64,000 nt of DNA from a virus, in IMG/VR virus record IMGVR_UViG_3300020055_000003, positions 124,001 through 188,000 of that record. One strand, 5' to 3'. Both the position numbers and the translations under genes were made by a program. This document shows, piece after piece, positions 48,303 to 60,100 of this stretch; the first letter of the stretch is position 1, and each line of letters opens with the position of its first letter. Under the pieces are notes generated by a model, which did not search any database, was not told where the DNA came from, and worked only from the letters and a program-made list of their open reading frames with translations.

Positions 48303-51300
48303 ATGCCTATCGCCAGCGGATTCAGTATTCAAAGAAATGACATTATTGATGTCGCACATCGGACGCAGAAAGAAATGCACACAGCAAATTCTGCGACCGA
48401 TACCTATATTTTAAGATCAAAACCAGATTTCACTGATAAAGAGTGGGAATGGGATATCAGAATGGGTGAAGTCAGATTGTATCTGGATAGAAGAAAAGGA
48501 AATAATGTTCTTGCTATTCCAACAATGGCATCAGAAATAACAGAATGGCGCGGAAAAAATTATACGGAAGGTTCTTTAGTTGCTGGAGAAGGTGGTGTAA
48601 TTTACGATAGTAGTGTTGGTGAATTTGGAGCATTAATATTTAGCGATCTTTCTAAACCAACTTCTGGCGAAATTGTTGAAATTCAATATAGTGAGGCACT
48701 AGAAAAATTTACTGGCAATGACGGCGGCCTTCTTTTCCAACTGGCACATGACCTTTGTGTTCATCCATATAATACTCCAGAAACTTTTAGGGCAAAATTT
48801 AGTAATGCAGAGACATTAAAAATTAATCCGGCCGGAGATGCGCTTGATCCAACCACTAATGGCATCAACCCAAGCCAAACAATTACTGGAACTCTTCTTA
48901 GCCAAAACGGCGACAACCTATCGGTGTTCAGAAACGATTTATCTGTAAGATATAATCATGATTATTTAGAAGATGGAACGAAGGCTGAACAAAGAGAAGG
49001 GTATCAGTTGTGGAAGGTTGTTACAGAACATAGAGAATCGGCCACTGTAGACCTTAGTGCTGGCGCTAACGCAACAACTCCTATAACTTTGATGGACGAT
49101 TTTCCTTTAATTGAAGGAGATCTTGGTTCTGGTGAATTTAGAGTTGCAATTAATGGAAGAGTTATTCCAAGAGATCACTATACAATTAGTAGTGAGGTTG
49201 CTGATAGAAAATCTACATTCAAACTGATAAGAGATACAACTTTATATCCACTAACTTGGGTCGCAGATTTAGTTTCATCGAATATTGTAATCACCTATCA
49301 TTGGGCAAAATCGCTAGATGTTCCATATGGGGCATTAGTTGGTTATAAAGGAATGGGCCCAGATCAGGCAAATTTAACACAAACTAATGCAACTGTAAAT
49401 CCAGCAGATGGTTCTTTTCCTAGACAGGGCGCAGATAAAGAGTATTGGGTATATAGTACTCCAATTTTAGCATCCCCTGCTACAACAGGAATTAACGGAT
49501 TTGTTGGTTGGGTTTATGATACTGGTACAAACGCAGCAAATGTTGTAACAGATCAAAGTACGGTAGGTACACCTATTACTACAGATGGAATGAGCGAAAG
49601 AAGAAAAAATCTTGCTACCGTTTCTGATGGAGATGTATTCTACTTATCTTTCGTTCAAAATGACGATTTTGCAAACCCATTTGAATTGGTTTATCCAAAA
49701 CCAGTAAGTTCTGAATCAGCTGATGTTAAAGCAGCGCTGAGAAGAATTACTAATAAATTTCTTGTTGAGTCAGATAAGGGTGTTGATTTATTGTCAGCAT
49801 CAGATATGTCTTTCCTTAATAGTTATTCTCCTGTTACTGCAAGAAAATCACAGAGATGGAGAATTAGATTTGAATGGAATGAATCTGACTTTGCATTAAA
49901 AGTAAATGTTGCAACACACCATCAATTAAAAGATGATATGACCATTACTCAGCCTCAAGGTAGAGATGGAATTAAGTCTCCAGTCTATAGAGAGCCTGGA
50001 GAACTTTGTGATGTTTATAAAGAACCTGTTATTGGAAAGGGTGCAAGCGTTCAAATTACAACAGCAAAACAACAGTGGTTCAAAAGAAATAAAATTGTTG
50101 ATGAATTGTCCTTAACATATCCAATGTCATATCGTTTGACATGTACAAATCATGGGTTAGGATTATTTTTGTTCGATCAAGCCTCAGTAGATCAAGATGA
50201 TGATTACGCATGGTTTGTTGTACAAAGACATGTGGATCAAACAACAGGACAGCCAGAATATACTGACAAGTCTCCCGTACATTGTGTATATTCTCCATTC
50301 AAACCAACTGCTGATATATCTACCATTAATAGATATTATGCTGTAGATGATTTGGATGATTTATCTCAACCACCGCCAATTGCGAATGCATTGGGAGATA
50401 TTTTTAAATCCGAATCTCCAACGATTTTCATAGACAAAGATAATTCTATTTTTAATGGATATGTAAATGCTGTAGATTTTAATAGTTTTGGATACACCAC
50501 TGGCGTATCTGCTGGTATTTCCACTGGTGGAAATATAGTTACCACAGATTTCAAGGCCGATTTGTTTAGAGGAATTACAGGCACTTCTGGAATTCCTTCG
50601 ACATCTCTCTGGTCAGCAACAACATATTCGTTTCAAATAGATGCTAATACAGCTGATCTTTCAACATTGGAAGATTCCGGCGCATTAATGGCTGGACGAT
50701 ATATTCAATTTGATGCTAATGATGCCTCATTTGCCTCAGCACCAAATCCAGCTGATGCCGTTGGCGGGCGTATTATATCATATAACAAAAGCACTAAGGA
50801 ATTGGTAATTTCTATGTCAGCAGACAAGAAAGCAGTTGCAGATGCTCTTGCGGGACAGGTGCCGGTTACTGCACACTTAGGAACAAGTGCGACTGGTGAT
50901 GTGATAGGAATTAACGATTTTGCACAATCATCTCTTGCACAAGATTATGGGATTTTACATACTTTACCATATACAGGTGCGGACCAAGTTCTATTGACAA
51001 CTCATAGTAGTGATTCAAATGCATTGTGTGTGAAGAATGAACTTGGAAATGTAAATGATTTGAATGTTGTTGGATTTAACTCCCTTCCAAGAAGAAGAGA
51101 AACGGCAGTTACAATGGGTGCGTCAAAATCTCCAGTTCCACTTATAAGAGATTCTTTAGCAAATCCAGTTTCTATGATTACTGCTACTTCTAATGGTAAT
51201 AATTTTACAGCAAATCATCCAGCAGCTGCTCTGTGGGTAAATACATTAGATATGGCTCCTTCTGCTTCTGGTAATGTAGTTTTCCCAGCACAACTATTAG

Positions 51301-52568
51301 ATAGAATGTCTACTTTTAGGACAGCATCATCAAGCGGAACAGGAGTTCCACCTGTTCCAGAAAATATTAGTCTTTCAGATTATAAAGAAGGGGATTCTGC
51401 TGTTTTAGACATATTATATAACGCTCAACCAACAAACGCATCAAAAGTTTTTGAATCTATTGTTGTAGCAATTGATGATGTTGAAGTTGTAAGAGACCCA
51501 GATGCATATGTTCTTACATATGATGAATGGGTAGCACACGGCGATCCATCTACCGCTGGAAAATTTTTAGAAATGCTTGAAGCGGCCGGTGCGGATAATA
51601 TTGGACCAAACTTCAAACTTCCAGCAGTTAACACAACTGTTTCTAATCTATTGGGAGAGACAGTAGATGGAACAATAGATGGTTCTGTTGTTAATAGAGT
51701 AACAAATCGTAGAATGTTTTTAGACAAAACTGGAGATTCTTTTGTAATCGCTTCTGGAAATTTAGTTGTCTCTACAAACGATACAAAATTGAGTAGTTTA
51801 TTGCCAGGTGATATTGTTTGGAAAGAAAACTCAACCACAGATGCTTCTAGAAATACATATATGTATGATTTCTGGAACAAAACTTTAGTATTCAAATATG
51901 CTCCTAGAGCAAGTGCAAACTTTAGTATTTCTATGGTAAATTATACATCTTCTAATCCATCTCAAAATAGATATATTATTGATGTTCCAGAAGATAGAAA
52001 TTTCCCAGAAACAAATATGAATAAAATTAAAACAATTAATAGATTTGTTGTTAGAGAACAGGACGTATTAAAACCTTGGGATTATCATGTTTCTGCTACA
52101 ATGCACGAAATTGACTCTCATGCGATCATCAATCCTCAAGAACAATTGTCCATAACACAGGATAGAAATTTTGTGTTCTCGTTCCCAACACAAATTACAT
52201 CACAGAGGTTTTATTACCCACAAAGTGAACTTGATATTATTTGTGTATCTTCTGCTGATTTCTCTACTCAAGCTGGTCATGTAGAAATAAATAAGTATGG
52301 AGATTCAGATGGGTTGAATGGAGTATTTTCTGGAAATGATTTTGTTCCAGCGGGCCTCGATGGTGACGAAGGCACAAGATATGCTGGGCATGTTGGACCA
52401 GATGGAGAAAAATATATCTGGAGAAAGTCTGCAAGAAAATATGAAGGAATGGTTTCTACACTTCCAAATGGAAATGGTATGCGAATTTTCATGCAAGTAA
52501 CGGGATCTAGTATTAGATACAGTGATGTGTCGCCAGGAAAAGATCCGGGCTCCGTCTTAGGAACATAA
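48303..52568 (+). CDS. Virion structural protein, paralogue B (1,421 aa)
   Basis: The product begins PIASGFSIQRNDIIDVAHRT, similar to paralogue C (GGFSIQRNEMVSM). It shares YPMSYRLTCTNHGLGLFLFD and DDDYAWFVVQRHV (middle), then a C-terminal FVVREQDVLKPWDYHVSATM, INPQEQLSITQD, QRFYYPQSELDIICVSSADF and GNGMRIFMQV. Between the shared blocks is a long unique beta-rich region (residues about 690-1,200). The family is seen as large structural proteins in marine T4-like phages; the conserved ends suggest docking modules and the variable middle a surface-exposed part. Confidence 0.72.
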   Translation: MPIASGFSIQRNDIIDVAHRTQKEMHTANSATDTYILRSKPDFTDKEWEWDIRMGEVRLYLDRRKGNNVLAIPTMASEITEWRGKNYTEGSLVAGEGGVIYDSSVGEFGALIFSDLSKPTSGEIVEIQYSEALEKFTGNDGGLLFQLAHDLCVHPYNTPETFRAKFSNAETLKINPAGDALDPTTNGINPSQTITGTLLSQNGDNLSVFRNDLSVRYNHDYLEDGTKAEQREGYQLWKVVTEHRESATVDLSAGANATTPITLMDDFPLIEGDLGSGEFRVAINGRVIPRDHYTISSEVADRKSTFKLIRDTTLYPLTWVADLVSSNIVITYHWAKSLDVPYGALVGYKGMGPDQANLTQTNATVNPADGSFPRQGADKEYWVYSTPILASPATTGINGFVGWVYDTGTNAANVVTDQSTVGTPITTDGMSERRKNLATVSDGDVFYLSFVQNDDFANPFELVYPKPVSSESADVKAALRRITNKFLVESDKGVDLLSASDMSFLNSYSPVTARKSQRWRIRFEWNESDFALKVNVATHHQLKDDMTITQPQGRDGIKSPVYREPGELCDVYKEPVIGKGASVQITTAKQQWFKRNKIVDELSLTYPMSYRLTCTNHGLGLFLFDQASVDQDDDYAWFVVQRHVDQTTGQPEYTDKSPVHCVYSPFKPTADISTINRYYAVDDLDDLSQPPPIANALGDIFKSESPTIFIDKDNSIFNGYVNAVDFNSFGYTTGVSAGISTGGNIVTTDFKADLFRGITGTSGIPSTSLWSATTYSFQIDANTADLSTLEDSGALMAGRYIQFDANDASFASAPNPADAVGGRIISYNKSTKELVISMSADKKAVADALAGQVPVTAHLGTSATGDVIGINDFAQSSLAQDYGILHTLPYTGADQVLLTTHSSDSNALCVKNELGNVNDLNVVGFNSLPRRRETAVTMGASKSPVPLIRDSLANPVSMITATSNGNNFTANHPAAALWVNTLDMAPSASGNVVFPAQLLDRMSTFRTASSSGTGVPPVPENISLSDYKEGDSAVLDILYNAQPTNASKVFESIVVAIDDVEVVRDPDAYVLTYDEWVAHGDPSTAGKFLEMLEAAGADNIGPNFKLPAVNTTVSNLLGETVDGTIDGSVVNRVTNRRMFLDKTGDSFVIASGNLVVSTNDTKLSSLLPGDIVWKENSTTDASRNTYMYDFWNKTLVFKYAPRASANFSISMVNYTSSNPSQNRYIIDVPEDRNFPETNMNKIKTINRFVVREQDVLKPWDYHVSATMHEIDSHAIINPQEQLSITQDRNFVFSFPTQITSQRFYYPQSELDIICVSSADFSTQAGHVEINKYGDSDGLNGVFSGNDFVPAGLDGDEGTRYAGHVGPDGEKYIWRKSARKYEGMVSTLPNGNGMRIFMQVTGSSIRYSDVSPGKDPGSVLGT

Positions 52569-52586
52569 ACATAGGAAAAGTTTTTT

Positions 52587-52594
52587 TATAAATA
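52587..52594 (+). promoter_or_regulatory. T4-type late promoter upstream of paralogue C
   Basis: TATAAATA preceded by a T-run lies in the 57-base gap, 32 bases before the ATG, with TTTAAAGGAGAACATAA as ribosome binding site. Sequence from the T-run through ATAAAGAAAA matches the paralogue B leader. Confidence 0.78.
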
Positions 52595-52625
52595 TAAAGA
52601 AAAGCAACTTTAAAGGAGAACATAA

Positions 52626-55600
52626 ATGGCTACCTCACTAGCAACCGAATTTTTGTCAGGTGGTTTTTCTATCCAAAGAAACGAAATGGTGTCTATGCAG
52701 CAACAGAAACACCGCCAAAAGTTTCAGTTTTTGAATAGTTTTAACCAAACATATACAAGACTCGATAGACCAGCACAAGGAGAATTTGATAGAATTCGTC
52801 CTTATTCACTATCATCTGAAAAAAGACAATTTATTGGTGGGACTGTTACTACAGTAACTACTCCATTAACACAAACATATAGAAATGGAAATCAAAAAGC
52901 ACAACTAGGAGGTATCACTTTAAACTCACAGGGTGGTATTGTAACTCTCAATGTTCTTTCTGGTGGATATGGTTATGCTCCTAGTACAACATTTAATGTG
53001 ATCTTTAGAGGTGGCCAACCAGATGTTGGAACTTTCGAGCAATGTTACGCTACAGCACAATCAGACGGTGAGGGTAGAATTGTTTCTGTAGATATTCAAG
53101 TCACTGGATTGAACTATGATGAAACAACTGGTGCCGAAATTACAGCAGAAATAGATGAGTCTCCTACTATTGGACAGTTCTATGTTTCTTTCTTTGATGG
53201 GGTTGGTGCTATTACTGGAGTTGATATTGAAAGTGGAAACACAGGACATCGCCCTGGCGTTTATTTTGTAGAAGCTGGCACGGTTGCTGTTGGTGTCGGT
53301 GAGGATGGTGTAACTCCAAACGCTTCAGCAGGTTCTGGTGGTACTTTCCAAGTGCATGTTGATAATAGCGGCGCTGTTATTAAAGTAGTTCCTCTTACTT
53401 TTGGACAAGATTATCTTGTCGGAAATGAAATTACTATTCCAGCAACACGACTTGGTAATAATGGAACTCAGTTAACACCAGTTACCGATCTTGTTATTAG
53501 TGTCAGTTCTGTTGTTGACGCCGATCAGTTTGCCCTTGATTATGGAACAGTCACTTGGAGAAGTGAAACCTTTCAAGTTGGCGATACTGTTGTTTTAGAA
53601 TATTTTATCGATACTTCTAGAGATACAAGAGCTGTTGATGGTGTTCTTAGAACACTTGCTACTGATTTGTGTCTACATCCATATGGAAACTATTATAGTT
53701 CTGCATTTTCAACTGTCCAACAAAGAAATGCTGTTTTGACTTGGGATGCTGCTCCGACTTATGGTGTTACTACATTTACTGCCACTTTAACAGATGCTGT
53801 TTCTGGATTTGCTTTAACAGCAGATACAGGATTTCAACCAGGCGATGTTGGTAAAAGAATTATTGAACCAAATAAAACTGGCGCTGCAAAAATTATATCT
53901 GTAGATGCCGCTGGTGTTGCTACAGTAACTATGGATAATGTTTTGGAACCAGATACAAGAGAAGTAAATGCATTTGAAAGTTCCACAAAAACCACATATT
54001 CGGTAGGAGAATGGAGACTTGCGATTGCAACATCTGAATTTGAATCGCAACCATATAATATCATTTATCCATATCTCAATTCAGATGCAACTTCTCCAAT
54101 TCCAATCGCAGTTGATGGTCAACAAAACCATAGAGATGTTAAAACATGTATCAATAGAATTGGTGATATGTTTATTGTAGAATCTGAAAAGGCAACAGAC
54201 CTTCTTTCTTCGAAAGCAGATATTAACTCTGCTACTTCAGCTATACCATCTTCGGTTTCTTTGACACAACCAGTAAAAGATGCTAGAAAACCACAAAAAT
54301 GGAGAATGAGATTCTTCTATGACCAAAGAGATGAATATCTTTATGTAAATATAGCAACTTCTCTTCAAATTAAGGACAATGGAGATTTGACAAAAGGTCA
54401 AGGACGTGATGGTATTAAACAGGCAGTATTTAGACAGCCAGGAGAATTAAGTGAAATTTATTACAATTTCTCCAATGATACTAACAAAGCAAAATCTGGT
54501 TGGTTCCGTAGACAAGGTAAAACAACAGACGATATTGAAAGCGGATATCCACTTGCATATCGTTTAACTTGTACTGACCATGGCACAGGACTGTTCTTGT
54601 TTGACCAAGCATCAGTAGATCAAGATGATGACTACGCATGGTTTGTTGTACAAAGACATGTTAACAATGTTTCTGGAAGAATCGAATTTGAAGATGGAAA
54701 ATCTCCAGTACATTGTTTATATTCACCATCTACAAGGCCAGAAGAAACATCAAACTATAATGTAGGTTTCTTTGCAGAAGTTGATGAAGATTTGGATGTT
54801 ATCAGTGGACAAACTACAATAACATCAAAATCTCTTGAAGAACTTCAAATCTATGATGTGAATGGTAGATTGCTTAAACCAGGCCTACCAGTAGATGTAT
54901 CTATTGTTACAGATTCTAGTCCTGTGGAATTTAGAACTACTCCATATTCGGGCGGACCTAAATATCTCGCTCCAACTCTTGCTGCTGGCGGTGTTGCCGG
55001 TGTTGGTCCGTATGATGGAATTTCATTTGTCGATACCGCGACACTAGGAACAGATTCCACAACTGGATATACAATTATTAATGACCAAGTGCTTATGCCA
55101 GCAATTACTGGTGGTGCGACTGGAACATATGAAGATCTAGCTATTTCAAAAAGTGCTGGATTTACAGGAGCAACTATTACTGATAGAACTCAATTTTCTC
55201 TGAATTTTGCTAAGGGATATGGAACAACTTTTGTTCCTGTGGGACAATTTATCACTGCACTAGAACAAACGAATAGATTTACAGCTAATGTGGATGAAGA
55301 TATTGCAAAAACCGCAGCAGACATAGGAGACTCCAGAACCGTTGTTGCAAAGGCTGGATTTACTATTGGTGGTTTGGATAACTTTAACGCAGCAAGAAAT
55401 CAGATGACGGGCCCTGCTAGACTCGGATTGACGCCATCTAGAATTAGACATAGAAGTAGATCTGGTGTTGATACATACTTAGAGGTTTCCGATTTCCAAT
55501 TCCTTGATAAAACTGAAATTGCACCAAGGGTAAATCCAAACGGCAAGGCAAGAGAACTTCCAGTCGTTTCATCTGTAGCAATATTTAAACCTCTTTCTGG

Positions 55601-57128
55601 ATTTGCAAAAAATCTAGTAAACCAACAAAGAGTGAGAATAATTCACGTTACTCCTGTAACAGCTACATATTCTGCTGGTTCAAATATTCCAGTAATAGCA
55701 CTACAGGCCGCTGGATCAATTACTGGACCGGTAACTGGATTGACAGATGATGTAAATGCAGAAATTGTTCCAATCCCTTACGCACAATTGGGCGGAAGCA
55801 CAGCAGGATTTATTACAGACTATTCTGGTTTATCAGAAGCAACTCCAACCAATAATGGATTTATTACTGGTGGCAGCGGTTTTACTGACATGTTTATTAC
55901 TGCTCCAGGCTCTGGAACTTTAGATATGGCTGTGGGTGATATGATTACAACTAAACAAGAAGCTGTCAAAGTTGATGCTACATATCTTGGAGCGCCAGGA
56001 GCGCCAATTGAGGGTTATAGAGTTGATGCTATTGTTGATACTTTCTCAGAAGGTGATGGTTTCATTTATGAATATGCATGGGAAGGTGCTGGATTTGGTA
56101 ACACATATACAAACTTCTATGGAAGATCTGGTACTTCATCCAACCCACTATTTGAAGTAAATAGATTGAAAATATTTGTTGATGGTGCAGAAGCAGATGC
56201 TGCTGTTTTCGGACAAAACTATACTATCAACTCAGCGGGAGAAGTAGAGTTTGGTACAACTAATAAGAGTTTGGAATACTTTGGTGTTGAGAAACCAATG
56301 TATGCGTATAACTTGACAAACGACACATGGACTTTCAATGAAGTAATTGAAAATGGAACAGTTGTAAAACTTTCTTATGAAAACTATAATGATATCGAAG
56401 AAAGAGATACAGGTAAATCAACATACTTGATTAAAGTTCCAGAGGATAGAGATATTCCAAGCATTTGGAATGATATTCACAGAGTTGCCAAAGGTATCTA
56501 CAGATTCTGTGTCAGAGAAGCCGATGTGTTCAAACCTTGGGATTATCATGTATCTGCTGTAATTCCACAAGTAGATAGCCCTGCATGTATTAACCCTGTA
56601 GAACAGTTGTCAATTACACAAGACAAGACAGTTATCTTTAACTTCCCAACACCTCTTGCATCACAAAGATTTATCTATAGTGATGCTGAAATGGACTTGA
56701 TTTGTGTCGCAGGCGCAGACAGTTCAACTCAAGGTGGTATTATCAAAACTGCTTCTACAAAGTATGACTTGGATGCTGCACAAATCTCTGCGGTTACTGA
56801 TGGACATACTCCAGGCACTGAAAATATATCAAGCAATGGAGATAAAATGAATTTCCGTCAACCATATGATTGGCACAACACTCACCAAGGAGTTCACTCA
56901 GCTACATTGGCTACAAATGGTGGAGTTGCATCTTTTAGAGATGGAGCTGTGGCTGTTGATACCATTTCGAACTCAACACACAGAACATATGTTGGTATGA
57001 TGAGTACAAAACCTTTTGGTAACGGCATGAGAATCTTTATCTTAACAAGAGGTGGGCCAGTTAGACCACAATATAGTGACTATACTCCAAGAGATATTAG
57101 AGCAGAAAACGAAAATACATTTACATAA
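52626..57128 (+). CDS. Virion structural protein, paralogue C (1,500 aa)
   Basis: This is the largest member of the three-protein family. It has SGGFSIQRNEMVSMQQQKHR at the N-terminus and a series of GGYGYAP-type and TGLNYDE-type beta modules (residues about 95-300). The shared middle YPLAYRLTCTDHGTGLFLFD plus VDQDDDYAWFVVQRHV is followed by the shared end FCVREADVFKPWDYHVSAVI, INPVEQLSITQDKTVIF, DAEMDLICVAGADSST and GNGMRIFILTRGG. The codon choice looks more host-like than in paralogue A (more C-ending codons late in the gene). A terminator follows. Confidence 0.72.
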   Translation: MATSLATEFLSGGFSIQRNEMVSMQQQKHRQKFQFLNSFNQTYTRLDRPAQGEFDRIRPYSLSSEKRQFIGGTVTTVTTPLTQTYRNGNQKAQLGGITLNSQGGIVTLNVLSGGYGYAPSTTFNVIFRGGQPDVGTFEQCYATAQSDGEGRIVSVDIQVTGLNYDETTGAEITAEIDESPTIGQFYVSFFDGVGAITGVDIESGNTGHRPGVYFVEAGTVAVGVGEDGVTPNASAGSGGTFQVHVDNSGAVIKVVPLTFGQDYLVGNEITIPATRLGNNGTQLTPVTDLVISVSSVVDADQFALDYGTVTWRSETFQVGDTVVLEYFIDTSRDTRAVDGVLRTLATDLCLHPYGNYYSSAFSTVQQRNAVLTWDAAPTYGVTTFTATLTDAVSGFALTADTGFQPGDVGKRIIEPNKTGAAKIISVDAAGVATVTMDNVLEPDTREVNAFESSTKTTYSVGEWRLAIATSEFESQPYNIIYPYLNSDATSPIPIAVDGQQNHRDVKTCINRIGDMFIVESEKATDLLSSKADINSATSAIPSSVSLTQPVKDARKPQKWRMRFFYDQRDEYLYVNIATSLQIKDNGDLTKGQGRDGIKQAVFRQPGELSEIYYNFSNDTNKAKSGWFRRQGKTTDDIESGYPLAYRLTCTDHGTGLFLFDQASVDQDDDYAWFVVQRHVNNVSGRIEFEDGKSPVHCLYSPSTRPEETSNYNVGFFAEVDEDLDVISGQTTITSKSLEELQIYDVNGRLLKPGLPVDVSIVTDSSPVEFRTTPYSGGPKYLAPTLAAGGVAGVGPYDGISFVDTATLGTDSTTGYTIINDQVLMPAITGGATGTYEDLAISKSAGFTGATITDRTQFSLNFAKGYGTTFVPVGQFITALEQTNRFTANVDEDIAKTAADIGDSRTVVAKAGFTIGGLDNFNAARNQMTGPARLGLTPSRIRHRSRSGVDTYLEVSDFQFLDKTEIAPRVNPNGKARELPVVSSVAIFKPLSGFAKNLVNQQRVRIIHVTPVTATYSAGSNIPVIALQAAGSITGPVTGLTDDVNAEIVPIPYAQLGGSTAGFITDYSGLSEATPTNNGFITGGSGFTDMFITAPGSGTLDMAVGDMITTKQEAVKVDATYLGAPGAPIEGYRVDAIVDTFSEGDGFIYEYAWEGAGFGNTYTNFYGRSGTSSNPLFEVNRLKIFVDGAEADAAVFGQNYTINSAGEVEFGTTNKSLEYFGVEKPMYAYNLTNDTWTFNEVIENGTVVKLSYENYNDIEERDTGKSTYLIKVPEDRDIPSIWNDIHRVAKGIYRFCVREADVFKPWDYHVSAVIPQVDSPACINPVEQLSITQDKTVIFNFPTPLASQRFIYSDAEMDLICVAGADSSTQGGIIKTASTKYDLDAAQISAVTDGHTPGTENISSNGDKMNFRQPYDWHNTHQGVHSATLATNGGVASFRDGAVAVDTISNSTHRTYVGMMSTKPFGNGMRIFILTRGGPVRPQYSDYTPRDIRAENENTFT

Positions 57129-57157
57129 TATAAAAGTATCATAGTTTTAGATAAATA

Positions 57158-57186
57158 AGGGGAGGCACTTAGCTTCCCCTTTTTTG
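57158..57186 (+). terminator. Intrinsic terminator after paralogue C
   Basis: AAGGGGAGGC (57158-57167) pairs with GCTTCCCCTT (57173-57182) across a 5-base loop with one G-U pair, followed by a T-run. The hairpin ends only 12 bases before the next ATG at 57199, so that gene needs read-through or a separate start; GATAAATA at 57151-57158 resembles a degenerate late promoter. Confidence 0.85.
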
Positions 57187-57198
57187 TTGCAGAGAAAA

Positions 57199-60100
57199 AT
57201 GTCAGTCGTAAATATATTTTTATTTAGAGATATAGTAAAAGTTAAGATTGGAATAGGTTCGCCTTCCAATCCTGGCACTCCTACGGATGGTCAAGAGATC
57301 TCCGAGGGAAACATAACATATGTTTACAATGCGTCTACAACAAATTGGGATATTACAACAAAAACAAATCAAGTTTTTGTGTCAGGATTATCTTCTGCTA
57401 TAACTATAAATTTTTCAGCCGGTGATATTATAAAAAATGGTAATAGTGTCGGAACATCTACCACAGTAGATAATGGAGATACCGTTAGGCTTTCAGTTAC
57501 AAGTCCTGTATTAAATACGGTGAACAATTATACGTTCACTGCTGATTCTACAACATTAGAATTTAATGTGGAATTAAATGATCCAGTAACCGCAAATTAT
57601 GATGTAGAAAAAGCCGAAACAATTTCTAATAACGACGACTTAGAAAAAGAAGATGAAAATGTAAATTTAATTTCTGGTGCAACAGAAAATTTATTTCAGA
57701 ATATTGCAAAACAGACTCAAACAACAGAGCGTGATGCTCTAATAGTAAAAGATACTATTGAAAAATATGTACAAGAAAGAGTTGGTAGTAATTTACTTGA
57801 GCCAGATTTTGCAGATATTGATATTATTACTGAAATTGCAAAGTTAGAAGGAATCAATCTTGAATTTATTGCTGACATAGAAACTATTACTCTAAGAGAT
57901 TTTATTTTAGCATATCTTCAAGATACAGAACTGAAAACTTTAGAATATACTCCTACAGAAGAAACAGTAGAAGAAAAATCTCAAGAATCTATTGAAGAGG
58001 AAGAAACTTTACAAACTTCTGAAACCGAAAAATCAGAAGTTTTAGAAACAATTTCTACTACAGATGCTTCTTTGTTGGAAACATCTGATAGCGATTCTTT
58101 ATTAGAAACTAATCTAATTGAAGATTCAGAAACCATTACTTCTTTAGAAACTGCAAGTGCGGAGATTACAGAGATTATATCTGCAAAAGATGCGGAGATT
58201 AATAATGTTACAGACACTATTGAGACAACACAGACATCTACATTTGAAGATATTGAAGAGATCTCTTCTCAGGAGACTTCTACATTAGAAGAAACGGAAA
58301 CAATAACAACTTCTGAAACAGACAAGGCAGAAGAGACAGAGTTTGTTTCATTCACAGAAACTTCTACTCTAGAAGAAACCGAATCTACTTCAATCACAGA
58401 AACTTCTACTCTAGAAGAAACCGAATCTACTTCAATCACAGAAACTTCTACTTTAGAAGAAGTAGAGGATGTTTCATTTACTAATATTGAAGCTGATGAA
58501 GTTCTTGAGCAGGCCAATTTACTAGAACAAATTAAAAACGAGCTTCAAGAACTCACAGAAACGAAACAATCTGAAATACTAAGTGAACTAGAAAATATTT
58601 TTCTGAATAATTTAGAAAATTTTTCTGAACAGATTACGGTAGATTTTATATCTCAAAATTTAGCAGATATTTTAGAGAAAGAAAATTTATCAGTACCAGA
58701 ATTCAATAGTTTTGAAGAATTACAACAGTTTCTTCAAAATGAATTAGATTCTACTACCGAGATCACTTCTCTGCGTCAACTGAATTTAGGAGAAATTGAT
58801 GAAATAATTTCCGTTTCTCTTCAGGAAACATTTACGGATAGCGTAGTCGATTCTTTATTGGACACGCCTATCAATGAAATAATAGATTCTGTTGAATTTG
58901 CAGATCCAAACATACTGAATGAAATTGAGACTTTTATAGAAACTAATTTCCCTCAAGCTTCTATAGAAGAAACCACAACATTTATAGAACCAAGAGAAAG
59001 TTCAAACGAAGCTGAAACAGTAGAAGCACAAGAAAAAATTACTGGTGCGACAGAACTTGTTTCTGGGGTTGATGACACTGATGATTCTTCAGTAAGTTCT
59101 GCTGTAAGCACAGATACTTCAGTAGAAGATTCTTCTTTAGAAAATGCAGCAAATCCTGATCAAACCGAGGATTTTATTCCAGTATCGGGAGTTTCAGAAA
59201 CGACAATTCCAGAAACTGAAACATCAGAATCTGAAGATTCTTATGAATTCGAAAAATTTAGTGATGAAGAAATCAATGAAGTAAAAGAGATAGAAACTAC
59301 ATCAACAGATGAAATTAATGATACAAGAGAATTAGAATCTTCAACACCAGACGAAAGTGAAAATTTAAGAGAATTGGATTTTGGTTCCGATTCGGATGTT
59401 GTTGAAACACAAGAAAAAATTACTGGTGCGGTAGAACTTGTTTCTGGTTCTGATGATACTGAAGATTCATCACAACCAACTGCTGTATCTACTGAAGGCA
59501 CTGAAGATTCATCACAACCAACTGCTGTATCTACTGAAGGCACTGAAGATTCATCACAACCAACTGCTGTATCTACTGAAGGCACTGAAGATTCATCACA
59601 ACCAACTGCTGTATCTACTGAAGGCACTGAAGATTTTATTCAGCCACCGTCTATTGGATCTGAAGAAACTGAAGAGGAATCACAAAAAACTGATATATCA
59701 ACATCAGAGACTATTGATAGTGGTTTGATTTCTGTTGTTGGTTCTGATGGCATTGTTGAAGATTCTCAAAAAACGATAAACAATTCTGATGATGCTGTAG
59801 ATACAGTACAAACTTCAGTAATTGCATCTGAAGACGAAGAAGAAGATTCTCAACAAATAACTGTCAACTCTAATGATGCTGTAGATACATCACAAATAAT
59901 AGTTGTTGCATCTGAAGATGAAGAAGAAGATTCTCAACAAATAACTGTCAACTCTAATGATGCTGTAGATACAGTACAAACTTCAGTAATTGCATCTGAA
60001 GATGAAGAAGAAGATTCTCAACAAATAACTGTCAACTCTAATGATGCTGTAGATACAGTACAAACTTCAGTAATTGCATCTGAAGATGAGGAAGAAGCGG

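Noticed and set aside
59458-59634. Direct repeats resembling a CRISPR-like array
   Set aside because: Units are contiguous without spacers, in frame, and encode a 14-residue protein repeat.
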